Below, in pieces: positions 1 to 12,273 of a stretch of 64,000 nt of DNA. Position 1 is the stretch's first letter. Each line of letters opens with the position of its first letter. Source of the DNA: Polytrichum commune (lineage: Eukaryota; Streptophyta; Polytrichopsida; Polytrichales; Polytrichaceae); contig OX485807.1 of NCBI GenBank assembly GCA_950295325.1, forward strand, positions 20,059,666-20,123,665. Reading direction: 5' to 3'. The notes under the pieces were generated by a model. It was not told the origin of the DNA, ran no database searches, and worked only from the letters and a program-made list of their open reading frames with translations. A program made the position numbers and the translations under genes.

Positions 1-965
1 TTGACACTATTCATAATATTCATATTATTAATAATGGCATAATTCCTTATTGATGCCGGCATCAATTTTTACTTATTTCTTAATTTTCTTCCCAAGAATG
101 TAAGATTATGGAGGCCCATGTCATATGCTAAATATAGAACAAAACACAACCATGCAGCTGAATAATGTTATGAGATTTTGTATTCAACCTATATTCTTTG
201 CATAGGGCACAAGATAGAATTCCAACAAGTGTTCACGTGTTTCAAGATCTTGTTACCCTTTGTTTCCACGATCGTTGCAAGCTTAATGAACTCCGAGCGA
301 CACATGATTAGAAACGCAATTTTTTGGATCAATAGATAAGTTGCCATAAATTTATTGCATTGAGAAATACATTCACATAAACCATAACATTGCTTGATGG
401 TCGCAATTATTTAATTCTGAGTAAGTGTCACGTGGTTCAAAACACACATGACATGTGAAAGTCAACCAACAAACTTATGGGACTAGAAATGCATTAAGGT
501 AGGGTAAAAAATGCTAATTCCTTAGATTAACATAGTGCCTTCATGAGATATGGTGCATATGGCCTTCATGAGGTAACAACTAATACTAACATGGTTATTT
601 AGTTGATATAATAACTTGAGAGTACCTAGCACTATATTGTGGGTTAGGGAAGGAGACCTATGCTATGAAGTTGTAAACAACATTTATTTGGTTCCAAAAA
701 AGAAAAAAACACATTATTGAGTATTCACATGCATTTAGAGAAAGTTATGAAGGATATAAATTGTGTTATCCACCTTCCTAGCATTTGATTTCTAGTGAAC
801 CCTACATCTATGGTCCCCCCCAATCATAATGGGTGAACTAGATACTTACAATCAACCACATGGAAACCCATGAGTTTGCCCCTGGGGGAGATATACATGT
901 GCAATCCATGCATGCCTGTTCAAGGTGATCACTTTGAAAGGAGGCAATAGTCGTTAGAAGCCCTC
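1..965. other. Intergenic, no gene seen
   Basis: AT-rich DNA with no open frame that looks coding on either strand and no repeat that I can match elsewhere in the window. I see nothing to annotate here. Confidence 0.6.
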
Positions 966-968
966 TAA

Positions 969-1367
969 GGGCGGCTTCACATGGGGTCTTGAGTGCCAAG
1001 TCCCACTCATGTCAACAAGTCCCAACATGGAGGCAAAGTCCCAACTATTGAGCCTCAAGAATCCATTAAAGGCATGGTGTTATATCCATAAAAGTTAGAT
1101 CTTGATTATTTTATGCAAATTGTTTTGGGACTTTTTGTTGTGAGTTGAGTCTAGCTTTTTGCTCGATCCAACTCTTAACACACGTTCCGAGCCGAGCCTC
1201 CAAAGAGTGTTGCCATGTAGGCATTCTTATCATTACTTGGGACTTAGGACTTGAGACCCTGTGTGAAGTGGTAAGTCCCAATTTCCGTCCTCTCAATGGC
1301 TGAGATTGCAAGGATTGACTCTCAAGTGAACCAGGACGTAGGACTTGTGACCCATGTGAACCAGCCC
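969..1367. mobile_element. PIF/Harbinger-like MITE, TSD TAA
   Basis: The element starts GGGCGGCTTCACATGGGGTC and ends GACCCATGTGAACCAGCCC, so its ends are imperfect inverted repeats of about 20 bp. It is flanked by TAA on both sides (966-968 and 1368-1370), the 3-bp TWA-type duplication known for PIF/Harbinger elements. It is 399 bp long and has no transposase frame. The terminal GGGC plus CTTCACA resembles the other MITEs at 21501, 26902, 31042 and 59685, so these are probably related subfamilies moved by the same enzyme. An 88-codon frame on the minus strand inside it is just the element read through. Confidence 0.7.
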
Positions 1368-1370
1368 TAA

Positions 1371-1965
1371 TTGTCATGATGTCTGTTTTTAAATTACATA
1401 TAGATTAGGATCAACTTGAAAATGAAGCAACAACATACTGTAGCTCTCTAGTAGCTTGGGCAAAAAAATAATTAATTTTAAAGGTGCCCAAATTTTTGGG
1501 AAATTAATTTCGTTGAGTGTCCAAAAAAAAACATTCAAAGAGCGCCTAAAATCACAATAATGCAAGTGACATTCACTGGAATCCAACAAAGTAGCATCAA
1601 ATAACTTCAACAATGTTTTCACACGTCATCAATCTTGCTCATGGTCTAAAAAGAATATAAGCATGAATTTGCTCCACAAAGCAAAATTTGTTGCCAAGCA
1701 AAACCCTGACATACAAGTAAAAGACAAACTTTAGAGTAAGGGATGTTGATTAAGGGAAGTGTTTAAGTTAATTGTAGCTGCCCTAGATAAAATTAGGAAA
1801 ATCATTGATGAATTACAGGAATGACTTGGATGAATGCTTAATCTATTCTATTTATATAAAAAACCCAGTTTTAGAATATTATTTTTTAGGCTGCCTAACT
1901 TACTTTCACACTTTAATTACTTATTAAGCAGAAAGGTGCCCAAGCTACTACAGAGCTACGGTAAC
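1371..1965. other. Intergenic, no gene seen
   Basis: AT-rich spacer between two MITEs. Short open frames here have no coding character and no recognised domain. Confidence 0.55.
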
Positions 1966-2159
1966 TAAGGGCCTCTTTACACTACGGTGGAGAAGTCCTC
2001 CGGTCATGAATTCTAGGGGAATTTTGAAATTTGATTGACCGAGAGTGATGCTCTTGTCCGGTGGTGGTTTACAGCACAGCCAAGAGTCCTTTGGTGAAGA
2101 ACTTTGTACATGGATGAAATAATGACATGGTTGGCAACGAGGTGACACTTTTTGGAAGG

Positions 2160-2233
2160 GGAGTTCTCCGGAGGTCAAGTTTCTTGGGCAACCTCAAAGC
2201 CTCGGACAAGAAACTTGGCCTCCGGAGAACTCC
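2160..2233. repeat. 27-bp near-perfect hairpin
   Basis: The left arm at 2160-2186 begins GGAGTTCTCCGGAGG. The right arm at 2207-2233 is its reverse complement with one mismatch, which would be a G:U pair in RNA. The loop is 20 nt. It lies inside the composite element at 1969-4193. A short fold-back like this could feed small RNAs if transcribed, but nothing in the sequence shows transcription. Confidence 0.75.
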
Positions 2234-2689
2234 AACTTCAATTAAATGTTTTTTCCTTAGAGAAATCTCTTGGGGGGTGCACTCCATTGTCAAGTTGAAC
2301 ACCGCGTGCGATAAAAAAATTATACTTTTTACATAAAGCATCACCAAAATGCGTCAAAATTCTATCAATTGTTTTTCACGAGTAAATATACATAGTATCT
2401 ATTACATAATAAAAAATGGTAACCATATTTGATTATTTTTTATTTATATTTTTTATAAAACATATCGTTTCTAACTAGAATGATGCAAAATTGAACTAAA
2501 ACAATAACTACAAATTTAAGATGCCTAAAAATTTCAAAAAATATATAGAAATTAAATTATCAATGGTTATGCATATGTAGAAAAATATCATAGTTTTTAA
2601 AATTAAATATGGCATATAATATAGGGTAGCAAGCTCTTATAGCACATGGTTATGAAACGTAAGGGGTGTGATCACCCTGAGAGAAATCT

Positions 2690-3465
2690 TTGCACTATTG
2701 TTCTCCCTCTTTAGTATGACATTTTTGGGAAATACAAAAAAAGTCGTATTATCGAGGTGTCGTCTTCTCATTAATATGACAAATGACGTAAAGTTGTCAT
2801 ATTATTGAGGGAATACGAATACATAAGTAATGTGAGCTTAAAAATATATACAATGAGTTTAAGCAATATAGATGGTATGAAACAATAACTTATAACTCCA
2901 AACAATTACAAATACTCTCAAGAACTCTTAAAATAAGAGTCCAAAGATCTTTGGTGTTGCCTACCCAAGTTACCAACTGTCATCTTATCTAAATTCCCAT
3001 CTAACTTTTGAAAACTAATAATTTCATTAACACCAAAATATAAAGGTTTCTCTAATAAGAAACTATGACAACAATATTGCATGAAGTTTAGCATGGAGAT
3101 ATCGGTGATACTATATCACCCATGTACAAGGCAACATACTAGGTAGGAGGCTACTCTCACCCTAACCATGTCCATTCTACACTAGTAACCCTAATTATCA
3201 TTAAGTTCCCAACAATAAGTGAAGTTCCCAAGTAGTTCCCAAGTGAAAATGGATGTATTTTGGATTTACATTATATAGATGAAAGGAATTCTAGCATTAA
3301 CTTCCTCTTTAATATGACAAAACGGAGATTCTATTTGTTACATTATCGAGTGTTGTAGTCGTATAAAAGAGGGAGTTTTGAACTAAAAAGTTTGGTCTCG
3401 TAAAAATGTGTCGTAATATTGAGGGTGTCGTATTAACGAGGTTGGACTATACCAACATGTAATCT
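2690..3465. mobile_element. Decayed pogo/Emigrant-like repeat arms
   Basis: Both ends of this stretch carry diverged copies of words such as CCTCTTTAATATGAC and GTCGTATTATCGAGG, in both orientations. The right end reads ATTAACGAGGTTGGACTATA, which in reverse resembles the CAGTxxAACCTCxxTAA-type termini of plant pogo/Emigrant MITEs. Similar wording recurs at 55163-55575. Edges are uncertain, no target duplication is secure, and the family assignment rests on the terminus alone. Confidence 0.35.
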
Positions 3466-4193
3466 CTTTAAAAATCAATAAGAAGATAATGTTACCTACT
3501 TATTTACCTTAATTTGGATGTATTATAGAGGTGGAACATTTTCAAATAAATTATTATCATGAAAGAAGTTCTAAAACATTGCCATATACATTTTTTTTTA
3601 TCAATAATTTAAAAAAATCAATACAATGGTCATTTAGTGGGTAAGGTTTCTACTATGGCCGGCTATGGCCGTTTTGTGAAGTAGTACGGTGGACTTCTCT
3701 TGATGAAATTGTCCAATCCACTTCTCATGAACTGTAGGTGGTTACACTACGGCCGGTAAAGACTTCTTAAGGCATTCTTATTTTATTGGCTTTTCATCGT
3801 CTCAGGCATACCATTCCTCGCCTCAAATAACCATGTCTTGGGCTGAAATTCTTGGATCTGCCTAAAAACCCCCATCGAGCGTGGCTTGGAGGCTAGGTTC
3901 GGGAGGGGTTGGCAGGGTTGGGATAAAACATGCCCCTTATTTTTTTAATTGGGTGGGGCCTTATTTGATCTCATAGGGGGCCCCCTAGGGTAATTTGGGG
4001 CCGCAAGACCCAAATTTAGCAAAAAAAAACCAAAAAAAGTCATCAAGGGGCTAAAACGGGGAGGGCCAGAAAAATGAACCCCACCAAACCTGGCCTCTGA
4101 GCCTGACAGCTGCAACGCTCGTCGGGGGTATTTAGGGAGCCCCGAAATTCTTGACCGACCAGTGCACTTCTCCACCGTAGTGTAAAGCGGCCT

Positions 4194-4467
4194 TAGGAGC
4201 CATCTTTCTTTCTTTCTTTTGTCATCCAGAACGCCACGTGGACATTCATCCATCCGAGAAACATAAACCCATGGCAGTGTGTATTTTCTAGGGTTTCTGT
4301 CTCGCTCCCGCGCTTCGTCACTTCGTCGATTCGATGTTTCGCGCTCTTGGGAGGTGTCATTGATGTTGTTTAGGGCTTGAATTTGCGTTTGTGTTCCCTG
4401 TTGTTCTGCTGCCTTCAGGATTGGGACCATCTGCCTCTCGTCCTGTGACGCTCACAGGTAGGTGGAG
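4194..4467 (+). promoter_or_regulatory. PRP17 promoter and 5' leader
   Basis: The space between the transposon end and the PRP17 start codon is only about 275 bp. It holds a CT-rich patch (4203-4220), a palindromic G-box CCACGTGG at 4234-4241, and a telo-box TAGGGTTT at 4289-4296. All three are common in promoters or leaders of plant housekeeping genes. No clear TATA box is visible. A pyrimidine-rich run ending CTCACAG at 4457, ten bases before the ATG, could be the acceptor of a 5'-UTR intron; its donor is not fixed. Confidence 0.5.
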
Positions 4468-6273
4468 ATGGAGCTATTGGCAGAGTATGGGGAAGAAGGG
4501 ATAGGAGGAGACTCCTCCAGGTTGCGGATGCAAGGCGAAGCCACGAGCTCAGGTCGGGAATGGAGGTCTCCATCTCCCGATGATGATGATGATTCGTCTC
4601 CCATACACCTGATGGAGTTGAAGAAATCGGCGGCTCCGGAAGTAAGCGATTCGTTGATGGTGGTGAGCGCCCCGGGAACTTTGACCGCTAAGAAACCCTT
4701 GGACCCTTCACAACGGAATGTGAACTACAATCCTACAGCTGAGCAGCTATGGGCTCCAGTGGCAGGGCCGGAGCATCCTTATGCGAAGGATGGGGTGGCC
4801 CAGGGGCTCCGAAATTCTAAAACAGGGTACGTGGAGGATGCATCCATAGCCAGTTTCATGTTCGATGAGCAGTATAATACTTTCCATGCATATGGATATG
4901 CGGCAGATCCCGGAGGGTTGACAGGAAGCAACATTGTTGGAGATGCCGCTGCAGTGGGGTTGAATGATGGAGCTTCGGTGTATAACCTGCCACAGCATGA
5001 GCATAGGAAGCAACGGGAAGTAAACAAAAGCAAGAAGAGGGCGAGGGAAGAAGAAGGGGTGGTTGGAATGGATGAGGACGAGAAGGAAAAGGTCGACAAT
5101 CCAGCGTCTGAGGAATGGTTGTTGAAGAATACCAAGTCTCCATGGGCAGGTGAGAAAGAAGGTATGCAAGGGGAGCTTACTGAGGAGCAGAAGGGTTATG
5201 CCGAAGAGCATGCTGAGAAGAAAAGTCAGAAAGATAAAGTGGAGAAGGTGGAGATGGACGACAAGAGTACTTTCCATGGTAAAGAGGAGATTGATTATCA
5301 AGGGCGGTCATGGATTGCCCCTCCTAAGGATGTCAAGGCCACAAATGAACATTGCTACATCCCCAAGAGATGGGTGCATACATGGAGTGGTCATACGAAG
5401 GGTGTTTCGGCTATTCGTTTTTTCCCCAAGTATGGCCATCTTCTTCTTTCTGCAAGTATGGATACGAAGGTGAAAATCTGGGATGTGCATGGCAGTGGGA
5501 AGTGTATGCGAACGTATATGGGTCATACCAAAGCAGTTCGCGATATCACCTTCAACAATGATGGTTCCAAATTCTTAACAGCATCTTATGATAGGAAAAT
5601 CAAGCTGTGGGACACTGAGACTGGTCAGGTTATCAACTCTTTCTCCACGGGAAAAATCCCGTATGTTGTAAAGTTCAACCCTGATGATGATAAGCAGAAT
5701 GTTCTCCTTGCGGGTATGAGTGATAAGAAGATTGTGCAGTGGGACATGAACACCGGGGAGATTAGTCAAGAGTATGACCAGCATTTGGGTGCTGTGAACA
5801 CAATCACTTTTGTAGACAACAATCGGAGATTTGTCACATCAAGTGACGATAAGTCATTACGAGTTTGGGAATTTGGAATCCCTGTTGTGATTAAGTACAT
5901 CAGCGAGCCCCATATGCATTCCATGCCATGCATAACCGTGCACCCCAACACGAATTGGTTCGCAGCTCAAAGTTTAGACAATCAAATTCTTATTTACAGT
6001 ACACGTGAGCGTTTCCGGTTGAACAAGAAGAAGCGTTTTGCAGGCCACATTGTGGCTGGCTATGCATGCCAGGTCAATTTTTCACCAGATGGTCGGTTTA
6101 TCATGTCGGGTGATGGTGAAGGTCGCTGCTGGTTCTGGGACTGGAAAACTTGTAAAGTGTTCCGCACACTCAAATGTCATGAGGGAGTTTGCATAGGCGC
6201 CGAATGGCATCCCTTGGAGCAGTCTAAAGTGGCCACTTGTGGCTGGGATGGACTTATTAAGTATTGGGACTGA
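4468..6273 (+). CDS. PRP17: Pre-mRNA splicing factor PRP17 (CDC40), WD40 protein
   Basis: Encodes a 601-residue nuclear protein of the PRP17/CDC40 family, which joins the spliceosome for the second catalytic step (3' splice-site ligation). The N-terminal half is mostly unstructured: an acidic Asp/Ser run near residues 36-46, the conserved [18 protein letters not shown] segment near residues 90-107, and a basic nuclear-localisation-like stretch (NKSKKRARE) near 185-195. From about residue 302 to the C-terminus there is a seven-bladed WD40 propeller, with GH and WD landmarks such as [20 protein letters not shown] and a final GLIKYWD. Length is close to other plant and animal members. The open frame extends to a GTG at 4462, but the first ATG is 4468 and I choose that. 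The coding region has no intron. It converges on the F-box/kelch-type gene about 2 kb downstream. Confidence 0.95.
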   Translation: MELLAEYGEEGIGGDSSRLRMQGEATSSGREWRSPSPDDDDDSSPIHLMELKKSAAPEVSDSLMVVSAPGTLTAKKPLDPSQRNVNYNPTAEQLWAPVAGPEHPYAKDGVAQGLRNSKTGYVEDASIASFMFDEQYNTFHAYGYAADPGGLTGSNIVGDAAAVGLNDGASVYNLPQHEHRKQREVNKSKKRAREEEGVVGMDEDEKEKVDNPASEEWLLKNTKSPWAGEKEGMQGELTEEQKGYAEEHAEKKSQKDKVEKVEMDDKSTFHGKEEIDYQGRSWIAPPKDVKATNEHCYIPKRWVHTWSGHTKGVSAIRFFPKYGHLLLSASMDTKVKIWDVHGSGKCMRTYMGHTKAVRDITFNNDGSKFLTASYDRKIKLWDTETGQVINSFSTGKIPYVVKFNPDDDKQNVLLAGMSDKKIVQWDMNTGEISQEYDQHLGAVNTITFVDNNRRFVTSSDDKSLRVWEFGIPVVIKYISEPHMHSMPCITVHPNTNWFAAQSLDNQILIYSTRERFRLNKKKRFAGHIVAGYACQVNFSPDGRFIMSGDGEGRCWFWDWKTCKVFRTLKCHEGVCIGAEWHPLEQSKVATCGWDGLIKYWD

Positions 6274-8292
6274 TGCTTGAGAGAAGTTGTCAAGATCTTT
6301 CCCTTCAGCTTCTTCTTCGAAGCTGAGGATCTCCCGCATCAGGTTGCCATGGTAGGCCTGTTGGTATCTTAGGATTCACGTTGATCTGAAAAGAATTTGC
6401 AGGTATTGGACTTACAATCCATGCCTTGAGGTTGTATTCCTACTCACACATCCCCATTCTGGGTTTGAAGAAAAAAGGTCTTGGTTCTAAGAGTCAGCTG
6501 ATGCCAGGGTCCCAAGGGATCTGTTGGAAAGGGTTACAAGCAACCCATGCCAAGAGGAGTTGCATGCAAGATTTAGGGGTGCATACGTGGATGAATATCT
6601 GAACTTAGTTTCTGCTGGATATGCTTGGCTGCAGTCTAAAGGCTAAAGCATCTTTTTGCACAATTCATACACAGGTGAAGCATCATTGTATTTTTATCTC
6701 GCAGTTTTATAAATTTATGACGGTTTTAGATTCTTTGAGACTTTGTTCTATTATGCTGTGGATGTGCCATGATCCCTTGCTTATACAGAAAAGGCATCTA
6801 ACTTGCAGTTGTGTGATGACCACACTTCTTGTAGGTACGTCACCCCTGCACTCACTTTGTTTATTGTTGCAGTGTTTATGGACTCTCTTTTCCTTGGTGA
6901 TGTTTGCTTTTCTCTTAGACAACTCCTGTTGAGCCCATTATGATTCTCTGCTCAACAAATGCTTAACCCATTTCAGGTGTCTCAAATAGATTCAGCAAAG
7001 GTGAATGCTGGTGTTCTCTTGGTAGAGAGGTTTTATAGTGTATTTTTCATTTGACAGTCATGAGTATATAATCTAACAGTGGCATTAATTAATAATTGTA
7101 CTGCATCATTTGTTATGTAGTTGTACCTGCTCCTACCTCAGCAGATATCTTTTCACATTTATGCAAGAATCTTTCCATTTTAAAACCAATGTGACAATGC
7201 AATTGGCTTCAACTCAAGATGAGAGGGAGGCTCCATTTAAGATTCATGTTGGGAAAGGGTAGGTTTGATAAGAGCCTTTCACTGGAAAAAAATAAAAGAA
7301 GAAAATAAACATTATGATTGGCTATTCTAGGAAATGAAAAGAAGATGTAGTTGTGTTTGGTGAGCTACAGCGGAAAATAGGCCAAGTTGCAACTATCTAC
7401 TCAAACTCGAAGCCTCTTTCTTCACATCATGTTTGCCATTGTTCAAACATATCAGGATACTGCTAGTGCTGGCAGCAACTTAACACATGTCCTGACTGAT
7501 CTAACATTGATATCAATCAAAAGTTGCTGTGTATAATTGCCATAACTGCGACATACTGTAAAGGTATAATTTGTTGCCTCTTTCCTCGCTTTTGTTCATC
7601 AGTATTCAAGCAAAACAAAAGAGCAACTTCTCAACATGTACTAACTACTGAACCCATCATGGTTGATGCTATGAATGGAGATGCTGTAGCCTCTTAACAT
7701 TGTGATTGATAACTCAATGGTAGATTTCTGAAGATATGACCTTTGTATCCAGCAAATTTGAAATTATTAATGCAAAGATGGTATGGTTACTTTGACAAGA
7801 TACCTAATGTTGGGTTTATACTCACTTACATCTTATAAATTCTCTTATCAAAATCAATTCATAACCGATATAATTTCCAGACTAAGGTGAACCACTGAGT
7901 AACTAGGGTTTCCTTGCAGAACACTATTTAGGAGGTGTACACCTAATACTTTCACTCTTGGTGAATCATGATGTCATTCTATTTTTATCAGGGAAATTAT
8001 ATCTGCAAATCCTTTGTATGAACATACCTGAAGTTGAAGACGAGTGGTATCTTGTCAATAGCAGCTTTCAATTTGATTGAAAAATATTTTTCTATGATCA
8101 TGTGGCGTTTCATCAAACTTGGATTGAAGGTTGTTTTGTATGTGATAAGATTCATTCTTGTGAAAATCTGGAGTAGCCATGTATAATGGCTTTATTTCTT
8201 AAAAGCTATGAGGCTACAGTAGGATGGGAAATACTCACATATTCAAATAACAATAATTTGTTGATGTGTTGTTTCAGGAGAACATCCCTAAA
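6274..8292. other. 3' flank between two convergent genes
   Basis: AT-rich DNA holding the 3' untranslated ends of PRP17 (+) and of the F-box/kelch-type gene (-). No single clear polyadenylation signal stands out; AATAAA-like words occur near 7290-7310. I see no further gene. Confidence 0.5.
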
Positions 8293-10245
8293 TCAGGGCC
8301 TTGCAAGAAAATTTGGCTCATATGTAGCATCGGCTAGATGATAGCGAGGCACTTTTTCAGTCACCTGTCTTGGAAAATTGGTTTTGTACCAGTCTGCTTT
8401 ATTGACATTATACAAAATAACTAGATTTTCTTTTGTACCAGACTTCATGAATGAAATTACACCATTACAACTAGTTATCTCATAAGGATCATTGCACGGT
8501 GTCTTACAAAATAGTTTGCGGAAATATGGTCTAGGCATACTAGTCACAAGCTTGAAGCTTTGAAATTCTTGCATGCGGTCATCCAGTATGATTTCCACAA
8601 CATACAATGTTATGGCGCTTGAAGATGCTCTTGTTATTGCAAAAATCCTTGAAGGACCTCCTTGGACAACCTTGGGGGCTTGCATATTCATGGAACTTAG
8701 GATACCCTTAACTACAAATGGTATCATGGTTTTCTTGATGCTGGACAAATTGCTTATGTTGAAATGAAACACACATGGATATTTGTCCTCCTTTGGCTTT
8801 GTTTTCCAATTTACTTTCATAGCCCCTACAAATATCCCATAGTTAATGATGCCTATACATGAACCTCCATTTTGTCGGAAAGGAAGAGGCCTACCCTCGA
8901 ATTCATCATAATAAACATAACATCTGCTTCTTGAGCAATACACAAATAAGCCTATTCGTTCTGTATAACCATTCTTCTTGTTGGTTGAGTCTAGCATGCT
9001 TCCGAGCTGCGATCTCCTATCAATCTCCGCATCCCAACCAACCAAAATCAACATGTATGAAGTGCGTTCTTTGTTTCTCCAGATGAATCTGCCAGATTTT
9101 TTATTCATCAATCTTCCAGGTACCGGAGGCAACAATATGTACTCTCTTGTTAGAGGATTTGTAATGAACACCATAGATTGGGATTCTTTGTAGATTTCTG
9201 GATGCTTCCAAAACATTTCATTTGGTATTTGTGGCCTCCCCCACAATCTCAATGTTTGGGTGTTGCCTTGGTGACCTCCGTCAATCACCAATAAACCTAG
9301 ACATTGACTTGTGCATTATAGACAAGACTACGGTTAGTAAATGACGAAAGTGAGCATATCGTTTCTCACATGGCTCATGACATTGAACCTTCTAATATTA
9401 TCAACTCCTCTACCATTCTCATTAAGAGATCATGGACTAAACACACAACCTTGACTATATTATGCTCTGCAATGTCATGCATTGCATACTGGTGTAACAA
9501 TCTAGAAGAGATGCATCTAAATATTTTAGGATAAAAATATGACAAATCTATGGCATTTAGCTTCCATCTCATGCCAAACATCAACCTTGCTGGAATCCTA
9601 CATGTATTCATTGCCAATTGCATATTTTAGCTGACAATTGTAGAACCAGATTTTGTATGCAGCTTTTCAAGTCAAAATGTGCCATAAAACGAAGAATTTA
9701 TCATTCTACAATTTCCCATTGCATTGGGTACACAGGTTATGTAACTGAATAGGAGGAATGTTATCTAGATACCAACGATTCAATTTCTTTATGCAGATTT
9801 TTTCCAATGAAGAGCAATTCTCAACAAGTAATACCTGCAGACCCAGCAATAATCCTTCGGTCATTCAAATCCGCATCTTCAGGAAGATAGTCTATAGTAG
9901 GCAAAGATGTCCAATCTTGATTGATATCACTGGTACCGTGGTCATTGTTGTATCCTACCAAGAACCATGATCTTCCTCGGCAGCGTGATCCATTCTTGGT
10001 TTCTATCACCAATGGGTGGTAGTAATGATATTTACGTTCCTCGAAGTCTGAAAACATAGTCCCAGGCGCCCAGACAGTGAGCTCTTTGATCTTGTCTTTC
10101 TTAGAAATTAGCAAGGGTAGGCTGTTGATGCTAAGATCTGTTGTGTGCTCCCAAACTTTGTCCATGTTGGGACCAGGTTCAAGGTTCTGATCCATAACTC
10201 GTATAAAATTAATGGGAACTACAGTAGTGGAATAGGAAATCAAAT
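8293..10245 (-). CDS. F-box/kelch-type protein, last two exons
   Basis: Two exons on the minus strand join in frame. The upstream exon is 10245-9835 and ends TCTGCAG before a GTATTA donor; the downstream exon is 9296-8293, after an acceptor ending TCTAG. The join yields RRIIAGSAGLLVIDGG, the usual family layout of WFLV, then W.SLP, then a glycine-rich GLL segment, then NPLTREYILLPP. The C-terminus DATYEPNFLA also resembles the family's closing FEP motif. Such proteins normally bind substrates for SCF ubiquitin ligases through a kelch-like propeller. The two exons supply about 471 residues, with one base of the first codon coming from an earlier exon (acceptor TTTCAG at 10246). An internal ATG at 10195 could instead give 454 residues. 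I do not find an N-terminal F-box. The gene may have lost it, have it in a distant exon, or be decaying. Confidence 0.7.
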
Positions 10246-11473
10246 CTGAAACAACGGTGCTTAAATTTCAAGTGCCTTAAGTTTCTGAGTTTGAAAATTT
10301 GATGTGATGATCGTGCTTACAATCATGTAAGTAATTCCAAAATGCTTAGATCTCAAGTACCGGTATGCGCAAACTAGGGCAACAGTCATAAATCGAACTG
10401 ATGGGAAATTAGAATAGATGACAACTTGGTCTCATTAGTTGTGTCCATGCTGATAATCACACCAGAACTTACACGATCCAAGAACATACATGGGTATCCT
10501 ATTGAGACAGCATTCAATTGAATCTTGAGTGGACCTTCAAGCTAAGCATTGAACCATGTGTGTTGACATCAAAAAGACCTTCCCTTAAATCGACAACATA
10601 ATTAGAGGCATGGCCATCATCTTCATTGACCTTTCCAAATGATTTTGTTCATATTATTAAGCTCAAGGACATTTTGATAGCATCTTCTTGTGCAAGTTTG
10701 ACAAACACCCAATTTTGTCTTTGACAACATGATTTCTTTTTCTTTCTCTTACATGATTCCAAATTTTTACTGGTTATAGATAAAATTATGACGAATTTGG
10801 TTTGCAATGACCCTACCTAGTGTATATTTAAAATGCTTGCAAATAAAACAATAAAAAACACACACACAAGTAAGAAGAACCTGTAGATTGATGCGTTGGA
10901 CTCTCTTTTATGCTCTGCAATGTGAGTACAAGCCAAATGAAAGAGACCATGTGTTAGGGAAGCTAGGACCCCTAACCTAATTTTCTAACACATATCATAT
11001 AAGCACTTCAATAAATAACAATAAATACTATATACATAGTGCCTACTTTCAATACACCATTCTTGTGGTAATGGGTAAGATTAAAATTGGTAAAAATGCC
11101 TATCATATGATTGTTTTAAGTTTGATTCATCATTGAATGTAAAATTTCTAGCCTTATCACAAACTTCTAAATTCACATGTCAACATTGACTTACCATTTG
11201 ACTCAATTGCAACATTGAATCAATGCTTGACCAGTATAGGGTTGGATTAGATTAAAAATTGAACCCTAAAATATACGAGGTCAACCCTTACAACACTTAC
11301 AACACTTACGAGGTCAATGTTGAGTTATGAGTTGAATCGATGTTGAATGAATCTTTCACTATATGTTGGGTTGGCATTAAAAGGCCATTAAACCATGAAG
11401 GGTACACATCAACACAGATCAAACGTCAAACGATTATCACTTGCATTCCAAGGTGCCACTCACTCTACACCAC
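10246..11473. other. Likely intron or upstream region of the F-box/kelch-type gene
   Basis: AT-rich sequence with no convincing minus-strand exon and no F-box-like frame. A short CA run lies near 10860. If the candidate exon at 12343-12527 belongs to the gene, this would be intron. Confidence 0.4.
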
Positions 11474-11476
11474 TAA

Positions 11477-11840
11477 GAGCAACTCCAATGAGTCACTATG
11501 AAATGACTCTCTAATAATCAACTTTCAAATTTTTTTGAGCCACTGCCCATGCCAATCTCACACATAAAACTAAATATATAGGCATATATCGTAAAACTTC
11601 AGTGCGCATCAATTTGAGAGAGGGAGAGAGAGAGAGAGAGACCCCTCTAAAGTCGTTTGACCCTCAATTCTTGAGGGTTAAAAGGTGTTTAGAGGGTTGT
11701 CTCTCTCTCAATCATGGGTTGGCAATAAATAAATGGAAAACATGTGGATTTTGTAGTTGAATAGAGTATAAGTTTCCCCCAAGAAACCTAAAAAGTCAAA
11801 TATCAAGAGACCTAATTTTCAATGACCATAGGAATTGCTC
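11477..11840. mobile_element. PIF/Harbinger-like MITE, GAGCAACTCC ends
   Basis: The left end reads GAGCAACTCCAATGAGTCA and the right end reads TGACCATAGGAATTGCTC, imperfect inverted repeats. Exact TAA duplications lie at 11474-11476 and 11841-11843. The 364-bp body holds a GA microsatellite (about 11616-11641) and no frame. The termini resemble a common plant MITE type. Confidence 0.7.
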
Positions 11841-12103
11841 TAACATACTGGATTCTGAAACATTTTAAGGCCAATCAAGTGACTGCCAAGGAACTATTAT
11901 GAGAGAGAGACCACGCTAGCCTCTAGTGTTGGCGTGAATGAGGCACGCTTCACCTTGATCATATCCGTGAGCTCAAACGTGACACAAGATGTATTTGGAG
12001 ACATTGATATGCATGTTTAATTCGTAATTCTTAACGTTTTAAGATGATGTATGATTTATATACTATGCTATTGTCCCACATATCTATAGTTTGCTCAGAT
12101 CGT

Positions 12104-12273
12104 CATAACATTACTCAGTAACGTGGACCTTCAAAATATAACAATAGAACATTGGAAATTTGGTCTGTATCTAAATCTCTGTGCATAGCATAGCTTTTTG
12201 AGCATCCCACTGTTACATTCAAAGGGCCCACGGAACGAGAGCTGCACGCTGAGTAATGTTGAGTAATGTTAAG
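12104..12273. mobile_element. Small TIR element, CATAACATTACTCAG family
   Basis: The left end reads CATAACATTACTCAGTAACG. The right end carries CTGAGTAATGTT followed by a second GAGTAATGTT, so the terminal repeat seems duplicated on that side. The same ends recur at 18753-18899, 42320-42864 and 54969-55162. No target duplication is evident. Confidence 0.45.

Larger units (their letters stand above)
1969..4193. mobile_element. Large composite TIR element upstream of PRP17
   Basis: The left end reads GGGCCTCTTTACACTACGG and continues GTGGAGAAGT. The right end at 4164-4193 is its inverted copy (ACTTCTCCACCGTAGTGTAA, then AGCGGCCT). The flanks are TAA on the left (1966-1968) and TAG on the right (4194-4196), which fits a TWA duplication with one change. 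The body is about 2.2 kb, has no transposase frame, and holds further inverted pieces: a strong hairpin at 2160-2233, a pogo-like patch at 2690-3465, and repeated ACTACGGCCGG-type words near 3650-3770. It could be one element enlarged by nested insertions or two elements sharing outer ends; I cannot decide. Confidence 0.55.

Noticed and set aside
3945..4430. 161-codon minus-strand frame upstream of PRP17
   Set aside because: It reads through the transposon end and the PRP17 leader antisense; it begins with a non-ATG codon or in repeat sequence and has no domain.
4747..5301. 184-codon minus-strand frame inside PRP17
   Set aside because: A shadow of the well-supported PRP17 coding sequence on the other strand.
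9375..9590. Minus-strand frame inside the F-box/kelch intron with an F-box-like spacing of residues
   Set aside because: The exons on either side join perfectly in phase and sense without it, no acceptor gives a matching phase without a stop except a weak one, and the resemblance is loose.
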